A DNA stretch of 64,000 nt from NCBI RefSeq assembly GCF_002929495.1, contig NZ_PJJJ01000032.1, positions 28,033-92,032 on the forward strand. Direction: 5' to 3'. The notes below the pieces were generated by a model. The model was not told the DNA's origin and ran no database searches. It was given only the letters and a program-made list of their open reading frames with translations. The position numbers were made by a program, and so were the translations under genes. This document shows positions 49,672-58,437 of this stretch, one piece after another. This DNA comes from Cryobacterium sp. Y82. Its GTDB lineage: Bacteria; Actinomycetota; Actinomycetes; Actinomycetales; Microbacteriaceae. The number at the start of each line of letters is the position of its first letter. The first letter of the stretch is position 1.

Positions 49672-52600
49672 GTGTGGCACCTCGATAAAAAACAAGATGA
49701 CGACGACGTGCTTTCCAAGTACCTGGGCGGCGTCCCTGTCGACCCGCAAAACGTGACCAGTCCACACAACCTCAGTCTGGGCGACCCGGCCTTCACCGCG
49801 GGAAACATCGCCGAACCGGTCTGGCAACGCTGGCGCGACGAACTAGCAGCCCTCGGCGGACGATCGCCCCTGCTGCACTTCACCGACGAAGCCCGCACCC
49901 GCATCGAGCTCAGCGCCACGCACCCCGGCGGTCTGCCGCAGTTCATCATCGGCAAAACGACGCTGCTGTCCAACCTCATTCGCGACGAACTGGCGCTGCG
50001 CAACGCCCGCCTGGCCGCGAACGAGATCACCCAGAAAGGCATCGAACTGCGCTCCATGCGCGGCCTCGAGTCTGTCAACCTCGCCATCGGCCTTGCGGAG
50101 TGGCGCTATCAGGACATTGATTACAGTGCCCCGGTGCTGCTGCGTCCCCTCGCTATTCGTCGGTACGGACGCGACTACGAACTCAAGCTCAAGGGTCAGC
50201 CTTTTCTCAATCCCGAACTCGCCCGTGCCTTGAAAGACCAGTTTCAGATCGTGCTCGACGCCGACGCTTTTGTGGCGCTCGCCGTGACCAATGGCGCGTT
50301 CAAGCCGCAACCTGTCATCGACCGGCTGCGCGGGCTTACCTCGCACCTGCCCTGGTTCAACGTCGTACCCCGCCTCGTCGTCTCCTCATTCGCAGACGTG
50401 GGCCGGGCGCTCGCCGCCGACGCGTCGAACCTCGACCATCCGCTGCTCGACGCCGTTGCCGGCAACATGACCGCTCGGCGCAACATCGAGACCGCCTATA
50501 ACCCGGTCGTACCAATCGGGCAGGACGCCCGCCCGCCCGCCACCGACACGCTGCTCGGTGACGCCGACTCCGAGCAGGAGAACGTTGTCGCGCAGATCGC
50601 AGCCGGCAACTCCCTCGTCGTGAAAACGCTGCCCGGCACCGGTGGCACCCAAACGATCGTCAACGCGATCGGCTCGCTCGTGGCCCAGCACAAACGGGTG
50701 CTCGTGGTGAGCGCCCGCCGCTCCAGCCTCGATGGCATCCACGGCCGCCTCGTGCAGGTGGGCCTGCCCGGCATCGCCGTCACCCCGCGCACCCTGCGCC
50801 GCGACCTGATCCAGTCGATCACCCGAAACGAGAGAGCGGCCCAGCCGCGGGTCGGCGACGTCGATGACGCACTCGTGCGCCTGCGCAAGGTGCTGCTCGA
50901 CTACCGTTCGGCGCTCACTCGTCGCGACTCCGCTCTCGGCGTCTCTGTGCTCGACGCGCTGGGCGAACTCGCCCGGCTCGCTCAGCTGTCTGAGCCGCCG
51001 TCGACCACGGCCCGCCTCGACCGGCACGCCCTCGAACTTCTCGCCCATTCCCGGTCGGCCGCCGCCAACACCCTGATCAAGGCCGCCGTTCTCGGCGAAT
51101 TTCGGTACGGACCCGGCGACTCGCCCTGGTACGGCGCCTCGTTCACCTCCACAGCGGATGCCTCCAACTCGCACCAGCTCGCCAAACGCATCAACCAGAT
51201 CGAACTGCCCCGGCTGCTTGAACGCGCCAACGGCCTGATCGGTCAGACCCGGTTGCGCCCGTTCGAGACGATCAACGAACTCGGGATCTACCTGCGTCTG
51301 CTGCTGGATATTCGCGAAACCCTCGACAAATTTCAGCCCGGCGTCTACGACCGGTCGCTCACCGAGTTGATCGCCGCCACGTCGTCGAGGCGTGAATCGT
51401 CTGAGATGAGTTCGGCCAGTCGGCGCAGGCTGCGAAAGCTCGCCGAGGAATACCAGCGCCCCGGCGTGCGGGTCAACGACATGAACGAGAGCCTGCGGCG
51501 CATCCAGAGCCAGCGAACGCTCTGGCAGCGCTACGCAGCTGCCGGCGTCACTCCGGAGGTGCCGGTCGGCATTAACGACGTGCACGTTGCTTTTCAGCGA
51601 GTCTCGGAAGACCTCGGTCTGCTCGACATTCCGCTCGGCACCAGCGGCACGCCCCGGGCCCTGGCCGGGCGTCAGCTGAATGAGCTGGTAGCGATGATCT
51701 CCGGCCTCGCCGCTGAGAGCGAGGTTCTCGCGAACCTGCACGAGCGCACAGCGCTGCTGGCGACGCTACGCGAACACAACCTTGACCCGCTGATGACCGA
51801 CCTGTCCCAGCGCCACGTGTCGGAAGAGAACGTCGCCGGCGAGCTCGAGCTGGCCTGGTGGCAGTCCGTGCTCGAAATCATGCTCGCGAGCGACCGGGCA
51901 TTGCTGGGTGCCAACACCCAGGTGCTGGACCGCCTCGAGGCTGATTTCAAACTCGTCGACGAAGCCCACGCATCCGCTACCGGCAAGCTGCTGGCCTGGT
52001 TGCTCGCCGAAACCTGGAAGATCGGCGTCGTCGACTTTCCCGAGGAAGCCGACCAGCTGCGCCGTCTGCTGCGCGCCGATCGTGCCACCCCGGCCCGACT
52101 CAATGACGTCGCACCCCACCTCGGTCGAGTGCTCGCCCCGGTCTGGCTGGCCTCGCCCTACGAGATCGCCGGAATCAGCGACCAGATCACCTTCGATACC
52201 GTGTTGCTGGTTGACGCCGGAGCCACGACCCTCGCTGAAAACGTCGGTGCGATTCGCCGCGGCCGACAGATCGTCGCGTTCGGCGATCCGGTCACCCAGA
52301 CGCCGTCAGCATTCGAGACCGGCATCGCCGGTTCGGGGGAGACCGTTGCGCCCGACGCGTCGGTGGACGCCCTGCACGCCGACTCTGCCCTGGCCCGCCT
52401 CGGCGAACTGCTGCCGACCCTCACGCTCACCCGCAGCTATCGGGCTGGCGGGGAGGACCTCGCTGAGCTCGTCAACCATCGCTTCTACGGCGGACGCATC
52501 GATTCCCTGCCCTGGGCCGGAAGTTTTCTCGGCCACGGCAGCCTCACCATCAACTATGTGGCCGGCGGCCGCGGCATGCCCGACGTCGATAGTGGCGCCA

Positions 52601-53454
52601 TCGAGAGCGTCGACGCGGAGGTCGTGAAGGTTGTCGATCTCGTGCTCGACCACGCCTCGAAGCGTCCGCGCGAATCGCTTATGGTGATCACCGCGAGCAC
52701 CCGGCACGCCGTGCGGGTGCAGCAGGCCGTGCTCGCAGCGTTTGCCAAGCGCACCGACCTTTCCGACTTCATTCTCAAAGATCGCAGCGAACCGTTCACC
52801 GTACTCACCCTCGAGCAGGCCGTGGCACAGAGCCGCGACCGGGTCATTTTCTCGATCGGCTACGGCCGCACCCCACACGGTCGTCTGCTCTCGAACTTCG
52901 GTTCACTCGGCGAACCGGGCGGGGAACGCCTGCTTGCGATCGGCATGACCCGTGCACGTCGCGCGCTCGACATCGTCTCCTGCTTTCGCCCCGCCGACAT
53001 CGACGAGGACCGCCAGCGTCACGGTATTCTCGCCCTGTCCCAAGTGCTCAGCGAGACCGAAGCCCGTCGTGACGAGGTGCAGGTTCCCGACGCGAGCGAG
53101 GCCATGCTGGTCGATCTCGGCCACCGCCTCGAGAAGCTCGGCCTCAGTGTGCGCCTCGGCCACCGCGGCAAGCTGGCCCTCGCCGCCTCCTACGGCACCC
53201 GCGCCATCGTGGTCGAGACGGATGCCGTCGTCAATCGTGCGAGCCTGCGCGAGTCGCTTCGGCTGCGCCCCGAAGTGCTGCGCCGACTCGGCTGGCACTA
53301 CCTGCGCGTGCACAGCTTCGAACTGTTCAGCAACCCCGACGCCGTCGCGGCGCGCGTGGCCGCAATCGCCGGTGTTCCGGCGGCGGATGCCGCTCCGCGT
53401 GCCTTTCCAGCCGGCGACGCCCCCACAGTCACCCCGAAACGCCCGGGCGCGTGA
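49672..53454 (+). CDS. degenerate SF1 helicase / nuclease-like fusion protein
   Basis: A 1260-residue protein laid out like UPF1/DNA2-type superfamily 1 helicases with a C-terminal MTES_1575/Vsr-like endonuclease domain. The key residues are changed. The Walker A loop reads LPGTGGT, with Gly at 325 in place of Lys. Walker B reads LLVDAGA, with Ala at 849 in place of Glu. The later motif TLEQAVAQSRDRVIFS and the helicase-like end GGERLLAIGMTRARRALDIV are recognisable. The end (about 1150-1235; IVVETD, LRLRPEVLRRLGW) resembles the nuclease but seems to lack its first Asp. It starts at GTG 49672 after TAGGGT and six bases. It is coupled to the next gene by GTGA. Confidence 0.75.
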   Translation: MWHLDKKQDDDDVLSKYLGGVPVDPQNVTSPHNLSLGDPAFTAGNIAEPVWQRWRDELAALGGRSPLLHFTDEARTRIELSATHPGGLPQFIIGKTTLLSNLIRDELALRNARLAANEITQKGIELRSMRGLESVNLAIGLAEWRYQDIDYSAPVLLRPLAIRRYGRDYELKLKGQPFLNPELARALKDQFQIVLDADAFVALAVTNGAFKPQPVIDRLRGLTSHLPWFNVVPRLVVSSFADVGRALAADASNLDHPLLDAVAGNMTARRNIETAYNPVVPIGQDARPPATDTLLGDADSEQENVVAQIAAGNSLVVKTLPGTGGTQTIVNAIGSLVAQHKRVLVVSARRSSLDGIHGRLVQVGLPGIAVTPRTLRRDLIQSITRNERAAQPRVGDVDDALVRLRKVLLDYRSALTRRDSALGVSVLDALGELARLAQLSEPPSTTARLDRHALELLAHSRSAAANTLIKAAVLGEFRYGPGDSPWYGASFTSTADASNSHQLAKRINQIELPRLLERANGLIGQTRLRPFETINELGIYLRLLLDIRETLDKFQPGVYDRSLTELIAATSSRRESSEMSSASRRRLRKLAEEYQRPGVRVNDMNESLRRIQSQRTLWQRYAAAGVTPEVPVGINDVHVAFQRVSEDLGLLDIPLGTSGTPRALAGRQLNELVAMISGLAAESEVLANLHERTALLATLREHNLDPLMTDLSQRHVSEENVAGELELAWWQSVLEIMLASDRALLGANTQVLDRLEADFKLVDEAHASATGKLLAWLLAETWKIGVVDFPEEADQLRRLLRADRATPARLNDVAPHLGRVLAPVWLASPYEIAGISDQITFDTVLLVDAGATTLAENVGAIRRGRQIVAFGDPVTQTPSAFETGIAGSGETVAPDASVDALHADSALARLGELLPTLTLTRSYRAGGEDLAELVNHRFYGGRIDSLPWAGSFLGHGSLTINYVAGGRGMPDVDSGAIESVDAEVVKVVDLVLDHASKRPRESLMVITASTRHAVRVQQAVLAAFAKRTDLSDFILKDRSEPFTVLTLEQAVAQSRDRVIFSIGYGRTPHGRLLSNFGSLGEPGGERLLAIGMTRARRALDIVSCFRPADIDEDRQRHGILALSQVLSETEARRDEVQVPDASEAMLVDLGHRLEKLGLSVRLGHRGKLALAASYGTRAIVVETDAVVNRASLRESLRLRPEVLRRLGWHYLRVHSFELFSNPDAVAARVAAIAGVPAADAAPRAFPAGDAPTVTPKRPGA

Positions 53455-53669
53455 GCGGCTCGGAGGATGTGCCACCCCTGGGATCGGCGCGCCAGCCGAT
53501 CGTGAAGGCGGCAGGCAAGGCCCGGCGCGCCAGACTTCTGCCCGCGCCGGATACCGACCCCAACCCGCACCCGCCGGTACTGCGGGAAGAGGGCGGCGTC
53601 GCCCACACTGGCAGCGCACCGAGCGCGAACGAGGCACAGTTGCGGCAGGATCGCCCGCCGCACTGGTAG
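53451..53669 (+). CDS. small protein coupled to the helicase-like gene
   Basis: A 72-residue protein, Pro/Arg-rich, with no membrane segment. The C-terminus (EAQLRQDRPPHW) looks like a conserved tail motif. GTG 53451 overlaps the helicase-like stop as GTGA, so its translation depends on that gene. I do not recognise a function; it may be a partner subunit. Confidence 0.6.
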   Translation: MSGSEDVPPLGSARQPIVKAAGKARRARLLPAPDTDPNPHPPVLREEGGVAHTGSAPSANEAQLRQDRPPHW

Positions 53670-53672
53670 CTG

Positions 53673-54101
53673 CTAGTGTTTGGGGCCCTGGTCGGCTGCG
53701 GCGTTCTTGGCCAGCAGATCGCGGATCTCGGTGAGCAGGTCGAGCTCGGTTGTGGGGTCCACGACGACGGCCGCAGGAATGCCCGCGTTGCGACGGCGGT
53801 CCTGCGACTCCTTGAGCTTGTTCAGCGGCAGCACGATCGCAAAGTAGACCACCGCAGCGATCAGCAGGAAGTTGATCAGCGCGCCAATGACGGCACCGAA
53901 CAAAATGCCGTCCCCACCCCGGAGCGGGAGGACGAGCGAGTCTGCCAGGGACTCGGCGCTGAAGATCGACGCGATCAGCGGGTTGAAGATGCTCGTGACG
54001 ATGGCGGTGACGAGCGCGGTGAACGCGGTGCCGATGACGACGGCGACCGCGAGGTCGATGACGTTGCCGCGCATGATGAATTCTTTGAAACCGTTGATCA
54101 C
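53673..54101 (-). CDS. mscL: large-conductance mechanosensitive channel
   Basis: A 142-residue MscL channel that opens under membrane tension to release solutes in osmotic shock. The N-terminal amphipathic helix GFKEFIMRGN, TM1 (VIDLAVAVVIGTAFTALV) and TM2 (FGAVIGALINFLLIAAVVYF) are followed by a charged C-terminal helix bundle. GTG 54101 has GGAG seven bases upstream and gives the family N-terminus; an ATG at 54149 would add 16 residues. Confidence 0.95.
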   Translation of the reverse strand: MINGFKEFIMRGNVIDLAVAVVIGTAFTALVTAIVTSIFNPLIASIFSAESLADSLVLPLRGGDGILFGAVIGALINFLLIAAVVYFAIVLPLNKLKESQDRRRNAGIPAAVVVDPTTELDLLTEIRDLLAKNAAADQGPKH

Positions 54102-54153
54102 GGGGTGCTCCAAACGGATAACTTGGGCGACCGTCTTTGTCAGCGCCATCTGC

Positions 54154-54522
54154 CTAAGACGCCTTCGCGGCCGGAACGGAGGAGGACGAGGAGGAAGAGG
54201 ACGCCGAGCTGTCTTTCTTCGCCGGCGTACTGTCGGACTTCTTCGCGGACTTGGTTTCGGCGGGTTTGCTCGCCGAAGAGTCGGACTTGTCGGCTGATTT
54301 CTCGGTCGGCTTGCGGTCGAGATTCGGGTTGGACCGCTTCGCATCCGCTTTGGAATCGTTGCTGTAGAAACCCGAGCCGCTGAAGGTCACGCCGATCGAG
54401 GAGAACACCTTGCGCAGCTTTCCCTGGCAGGTCGGGCACACCGTGAGCGAGTGGTCGGTGAAGGCCTGCTGGATATCGAAAGCGGTGTCGCACGCGGTGC
54501 AACGGTAAGAGTAGGTAGGCAC
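54154..54522 (-). CDS. FmdB-type zinc-ribbon protein
   Basis: A 122-residue small regulatory-type protein. The zinc ribbon is YRCTACDTAFD...VCPTCQGKLRKVFS (residues about 5-45). It is followed by a low-complexity Ser/Lys/Ala tail. GTG 54522 has GGAG in front. FmdB proteins lie next to mscL and the 5-formyl-THF cyclo-ligase gene in many actinobacteria, as here. The function is unclear. Confidence 0.9.
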   Translation of the reverse strand: MPTYSYRCTACDTAFDIQQAFTDHSLTVCPTCQGKLRKVFSSIGVTFSGSGFYSNDSKADAKRSNPNLDRKPTEKSADKSDSSASKPAETKSAKKSDSTPAKKDSSASSSSSSSSVPAAKAS

Positions 54523-54629
54523 TGCATCTCCAGCTGGTTGAGCCGACAGGCAAACGCCTGCCAAGACTAAGGTTATGCGCGCACAGACCCCCGCAGGTTC
54601 AGAACCGGGGTCCCAGGCGGTGAAAACGG

Positions 54630-55208
54630 TTAGAAAGCGATGATTCGGGTCGGCGTCACGAGGCCGTTGACGGGCTGATCGTGCACTTCGCGGGGAACTT
54701 CATCGAGGTACTCGCTGTCGAAGACGACGGCGTATACCGGCGGGCATTTCTCCATCGAGCCGAGGGTCTTGTCGAAGTAGCCGCGACCCCAGCCCATGCG
54801 CAGTCCCGACTCGTCCACGGCCGCCGCCGGAACAATGATGAGGTCGACGTCATTGATGGCGATTGGCCCGAGCAGGGTTCCCACGGCCTCTGGGACGCCG
54901 GAAATTCCGGTGAATTCCTCGTCACCGTCGCCGACGGTCCAATCGAGCAGGCCGTCTTCGCGCGAAATGGGGAAGAGAACGCGAATGCCTTCTGCCGTAG
55001 CCCAGTTGAGAAAAGGCCGGGTATCAGGTTCGTTGCGGGCTGACAGGTAGCAGGAGATCGACCGCGCTGACAGGTCGAGAACAAGGCTTTGCAGATTTTC
55101 CGTGAAGCCGGCCGTGGCGAAGTCGCGCTCCGAGGACGTCAGGTTCTGACGGCGTTCGCGTAATTCCGCTCGTAGCGCACGCTTTCGATGAGCTATGTCG
55201 GAGTCCAT
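54630..55208 (-). CDS. 5-formyltetrahydrofolate cyclo-ligase
   Basis: A 192-residue ATP-dependent enzyme that recycles 5-formyl-THF to methenyl-THF. The active-site motif GLRMGWGRGYFDKTL and the early basic helix RKRALRAELRERR are as in the family. ATG 55208 is chosen with AGGA upstream; ATG 55217 is an alternative. It is divergent from galU with only 34 bases between the starts, so promoters overlap. Confidence 0.92.
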   Translation of the reverse strand: MDSDIAHRKRALRAELRERRQNLTSSERDFATAGFTENLQSLVLDLSARSISCYLSARNEPDTRPFLNWATAEGIRVLFPISREDGLLDWTVGDGDEEFTGISGVPEAVGTLLGPIAINDVDLIIVPAAAVDESGLRMGWGRGYFDKTLGSMEKCPPVYAVVFDSEYLDEVPREVHDQPVNGLVTPTRIIAF

Positions 55209-55229
55209 ATAAGGCATCCTACTTGCCAC

Positions 55230-55235
55230 TAACCT
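55230..55235 (+). promoter_or_regulatory. -10 element of a leaderless promoter for galU
   Basis: TAACCT, seven bases, then the ATG at 55243. Confidence 0.5.
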
Positions 55236-55242
55236 AGTGCCC

Positions 55243-56136
55243 ATGGGTACCCCGATAACTAAAGCAGTCATTCCCGCAGCTGGACTCGGAACACGCTTCC
55301 TCCCAGCGACCAAGGCCATGCCAAAGGAGATGCTGCCCGTCGTCGACAAGCCGGCTATTCAATACGTCGTCGAAGAAGCGGTCGCGGCCGGGCTCAGCGA
55401 CGTGCTGATGGTTACCGGGCGCAACAAGAACGCCCTGGAGAACCATTTCGATCGCATGACTGAGCTCGAGGCCATGTTGGAACGCAAGGGGGACCAGACC
55501 CGGCTGGCCAAGGTGCGTGAATCCAACGAGCTCGCCGACATCCACTATGTGCGGCAGGGCGACCCGCGCGGACTCGGCCACGCCGTACTGCGGTCGCGGA
55601 TGCACGTGGGAAACGAGCCGTTCGCGGTGCTGCTCGGTGACGACATCATCGACTCGCGCGACCCGCTGCTGACCCGCATGCTCGAAGAGCAGATCAAGCG
55701 TGGCGCCAGCATCGTTGCCCTGCTCGAGGTCGACCCTTCACAGATTCATATGTACGGGGCGGCTGCGGTCGAAGCTACCGATGACCCTGACGTCGTGCGC
55801 ATCACCGGCCTCGTCGAGAAGCCCAGCGCCGAAGATGCCCCTTCCAACCTCGCCATCATCGGCCGGTATGTGTTGCGTCCCGAAATTTTCGATATTCTGG
55901 AACACACGGCGCCCGGCAAGGGCAACGAGATTCAGCTCACCGATGCCCTGCAGGAGATGGCTGTCACCCCGGAGTCCACCGGCGGCGTGTACGGCCTGAT
56001 CTTTCGTGGCCGTCGTTATGACACCGGCGACCGGCTCGATTACATCAAGGCGATCGTGCAGCTCGCCGTCGATCGTGAAGATCTCGGTGCCGACCTCAAG
56101 CCGTGGCTGCGCGAATTCGTCGCCACCCTGCACTAA
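55243..56136 (+). CDS. galU: UTP-glucose-1-phosphate uridylyltransferase
   Basis: A 297-residue nucleotidyltransferase making UDP-glucose for polysaccharide and wall precursors. The nucleotide loop AAGLGTRFLPATKAMPKEM, GDDIID and VEKPSAEDAPSN are the family marks. A GTG two codons earlier (55237) is in frame; ATG 55243 fits both the family N-terminus and the leaderless promoter. A GNAT acetyltransferase follows. Confidence 0.96.
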   Translation: MGTPITKAVIPAAGLGTRFLPATKAMPKEMLPVVDKPAIQYVVEEAVAAGLSDVLMVTGRNKNALENHFDRMTELEAMLERKGDQTRLAKVRESNELADIHYVRQGDPRGLGHAVLRSRMHVGNEPFAVLLGDDIIDSRDPLLTRMLEEQIKRGASIVALLEVDPSQIHMYGAAAVEATDDPDVVRITGLVEKPSAEDAPSNLAIIGRYVLRPEIFDILEHTAPGKGNEIQLTDALQEMAVTPESTGGVYGLIFRGRRYDTGDRLDYIKAIVQLAVDREDLGADLKPWLREFVATLH

Positions 56137-56186
56137 CGATTTTCCCCGCCCAACCCGGCTTCTCACCCACGACAGACAGGCGAACC

Positions 56187-56846
56187 GTGCCGATCGCAAT
56201 TCCGACCCTCCGTGAGGGAGCAGTCACCCTGCGTCCCATCCGATTGCGCGATTCGCGCGCTCTCGAGGGCGAACTGCTGGCGAACCGCTCGTGGTTGCGC
56301 AAGTGGGAGGCGACCAACCCCTACGCCCCAATGTCTTTCGACACGCGCGCGAGCATCCGCAGCCTGTTGACGCATTCGCGGTCGGGCAACGGCTTGCCGT
56401 TCATTGTGGAACACAACGGCGAACTGGCCGGTCAACTAAACGTGTCGTCGATCACCTGGGGATCGCTGTCGTCGGCCACCATCGGATACTGGGTCAGTGA
56501 AAAGTTTGCCGGCCAGTCGGTCACCCCCACGGCTGTCGCGCTCGCGACGGACTACTGCTTCTATCAGCTCGGCCTGCACCGCATGGAGATCTGCATTCGT
56601 CCCGAGAACAAGGCCAGCCTGCGCGTCGTTGAAAAGCTCGGCTTTCGGTATGAGGGCCTGCGCCGACGGTATATCCACATCAACGGCGACTGGCGCGACC
56701 ATTTCTGCTTCGGCCTGGTCGCCGAGGAACTCAGCCAGGGCGTCATGCGCCGCTGGCAAGATGACCTGGTACCAGCGGATGCGGCGAGCGTCACCGCGTC
56801 AGATTTGGAGTCGGCCGCGCACCCGGTGCGTGTCATCACCCGATGA
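56187..56846 (+). CDS. RimJ/RimL-type GNAT acetyltransferase
   Basis: A 219-residue N-acetyltransferase. TLRPIRLRDSRALEGEL starts the fold. IGYWVSEKFAGQSVTPTAVAL is the acetyl-CoA loop region, and NKASLRVVEKLGFRYEGLRRRYIHINGDWRDH is the RimJ-type end. It could acetylate a ribosomal or other protein N-terminus; the substrate is unknown. GTG 56187 is chosen from alignment, the upstream region being galU. Confidence 0.9.
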   Translation: MPIAIPTLREGAVTLRPIRLRDSRALEGELLANRSWLRKWEATNPYAPMSFDTRASIRSLLTHSRSGNGLPFIVEHNGELAGQLNVSSITWGSLSSATIGYWVSEKFAGQSVTPTAVALATDYCFYQLGLHRMEICIRPENKASLRVVEKLGFRYEGLRRRYIHINGDWRDHFCFGLVAEELSQGVMRRWQDDLVPADAASVTASDLESAAHPVRVITR

Positions 56847-56938
56847 CGGTTAAGAATTTCCCTGTTCGGGGGCGGAATCAGTGTATTAACTTGGGTGACA
56901 CACCGGGAGTAATGTTCGGCGGATGTGCCCGCGCCTCT

Positions 56939-56944
56939 TACCGT
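56939..56944 (+). promoter_or_regulatory. possible -10 element, leaderless
   Basis: TACCGT, seven bases, then the ATG at 56952. Confidence 0.4.
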
Positions 56945-56951
56945 TGTCAAC

Positions 56952-57893
56952 ATGAGTAGTGAGGCATTGGGTGGTGGGGTCATGGTGGCGGTGGCTGCTG
57001 TGCTCTGGGTTGCCTACTTGATGCCCACCTGGTCGCGCCGCAAGCAGTTTCAGGCAACCGAACGAAATGCGGTGCGATTGCAACAGACACTGCGTATTCT
57101 GGCTGAAACCGCCGAGGTTCCGCAGCAAGTGCGGCTTGAAGCGAATGCACGCACAGTAGCCGAGCAGCAACGCATTCTGGCCAGGGCCGAGCAATCGGAG
57201 CGGGCTGAAGCGCAGGCGATAGCGGATGCCGCCAGCGACGCTCGCCGCGCGGCCGCCGCTGTGGCCGCCGCGGCCGCGCCGCGCCTGCCGGAGTCTCCGG
57301 TGAAGAAACTTCGGCGTCTTCGGCGCTTTCGCGGCCTGGTGTCGCTGATTCTGCTGACCGGTTTCGTGCTGGCAGTATCGGGGATCTCTGCCGCTCTGAC
57401 CGGTTCGTTCACGGCGCTGGTCGGCGGCGCAGTCATAATGGTCGCCGCGTTTAGCGTTCTCGGAAGACTCGCCACAGTCGCACGCTCGGCGCGCATCGTT
57501 CGCCTGGAAGCCCCCATGGAGCTGCCCGTGCTGATCAGGCAAACCTTCGAACCCGTGCAGCTAGAGCAGACTCCGGTCGCCGCGGCCACCTGGACGCCGC
57601 AACCGGTGCCGCGAGCGCTGCACCTCTCGCGCGGGTCCATCGCGCAGACGGCGATGGCATCCGTTGAAGCGGCCAACCAACTGCGCAGGGCAGCCGCCGA
57701 AGCGGAGGTCGCTCGTCGTGCCGCCGTACTCGCAGAGGAGGCCAACCGAGTGGTCACGCCGATCGCCCGGCCCGTCGTGGCGGCGACCACTGCTGCGGTG
57801 CCCAGCCGCTTCGCGTCGATGGGTATTGTCGGCGAGACAGTCCCGGGCATGACCGACCTCGATGCCGTGCTGCGCCGCCGTCGCGCGGTCTAA
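56952..57893 (+). CDS. uncharacterised membrane protein with coiled coil
   Basis: A 313-residue protein. A membrane segment (about 8-25, GGVMVAVAAVLWVAYLMP) is followed by a long Ala/Gln/Glu/Arg helix (about 30-115, coiled-coil-like), two close membrane segments (about 128-175), and an Ala/Arg-rich cytoplasmic tail. The first segment with its VAYLMPTWSRR motif is common in actinobacterial unknown proteins found after galU and GNAT genes. GTG 56925 is a possible longer start. No function can be assigned. Confidence 0.8.
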   Translation: MSSEALGGGVMVAVAAVLWVAYLMPTWSRRKQFQATERNAVRLQQTLRILAETAEVPQQVRLEANARTVAEQQRILARAEQSERAEAQAIADAASDARRAAAAVAAAAAPRLPESPVKKLRRLRRFRGLVSLILLTGFVLAVSGISAALTGSFTALVGGAVIMVAAFSVLGRLATVARSARIVRLEAPMELPVLIRQTFEPVQLEQTPVAAATWTPQPVPRALHLSRGSIAQTAMASVEAANQLRRAAAEAEVARRAAVLAEEANRVVTPIARPVVAATTAAVPSRFASMGIVGETVPGMTDLDAVLRRRRAV

Positions 57894-57957
57894 TTGACGC
57901 CCCGCGCTAAAGGGGCAAAACTGTCGGCCAGCCCGTGATATTCTTCAAAGGCAGTTT

Positions 57958-58030
57958 GGGGCTATGGCGCAGTTGGTAGCGCGTCTCGTTCGCAATGAGA
58001 AGGTCAGGAGTTCGAATCTCCTTAGCTCCA
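57958..58030 (+). tRNA. tRNA-Ala (anticodon CGC)
   Basis: Acceptor GGGGCTA/TAGCTCC (one G-U), D stem GCGC/GCGC, anticodon stem TCTCG/TGAGA with loop TTCGCAA, and T stem AGGAG/CTCCT. The anticodon CGC reads GCG. CCA is not encoded. Confidence 0.96.
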
Positions 58031-58035
58031 CTGTA

Positions 58036-58069
58036 GAAGGGCCAGTATCCGAAAGGGTGCTGGCCCTTC
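58036..58069 (+). terminator. terminator of tRNA-Ala
   Basis: GAAGGGCCAGTATCC (58036-58050), loop GAAA, and GGGTGCTGGCCCTTC (58055-58069) pair with G-U steps. Confidence 0.85.
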
Positions 58070-58070
58070 T

Positions 58071-58437
58071 TCGTCTCTGGAGCGGCTGCTTTATTCTGTC
58101 CGTGGATGGCGCAGGAGGGTGAGCCGAGCCTGGCCGACAGCAGGGCGTCCTGGCCCTGACTACAAGCGTATAGTTCCCTGTAATTTACGGGAGCTATGGT
58201 GAAAATCCCGCTCCGCGAAAGCGGGGTGGGACGTCTTCTAAGGCCGACGTCTCTACTGTCCGCAACGTACCAGTGAAATTGCATGCGGTAATCTGCGAGC
58301 GTTGCTAAAGCTGACAGAATTAGAGATCACGCCCAACTCTTACGGGATGCCCTGCAACGTCCGAGGCGTCACGTGCGTGTGTGCGCTGCGCATCTTGGGT
58401 GTGACGGAGCATGACCGATACCTCGGCTCGCGGGCCG
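58071..58437. other. non-coding gap downstream of tRNA-Ala
   Basis: A 367-base gap. It holds a TATAGT -10-like hexamer (58169-58174), a possible 26-codon ORF (58196-58276), a hairpin CCCGCT/AGCGGG (58207-58225) and two GACGTC palindromes. Nothing else is recognised. Confidence 0.6.
58196..58276 (+). CDS. possible 25-26 residue small ORF
   Basis: An ATG at 58196, or GTG at 58199 with GGGAG five bases upstream, opens a short basic peptide (begins VKIPLRESGVGRLLRPT). A TATAGT hexamer lies 22 bases upstream. There is no known homologue; it may be chance. Confidence 0.25.
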   Translation: MVKIPLRESGVGRLLRPTSLLSATYQ

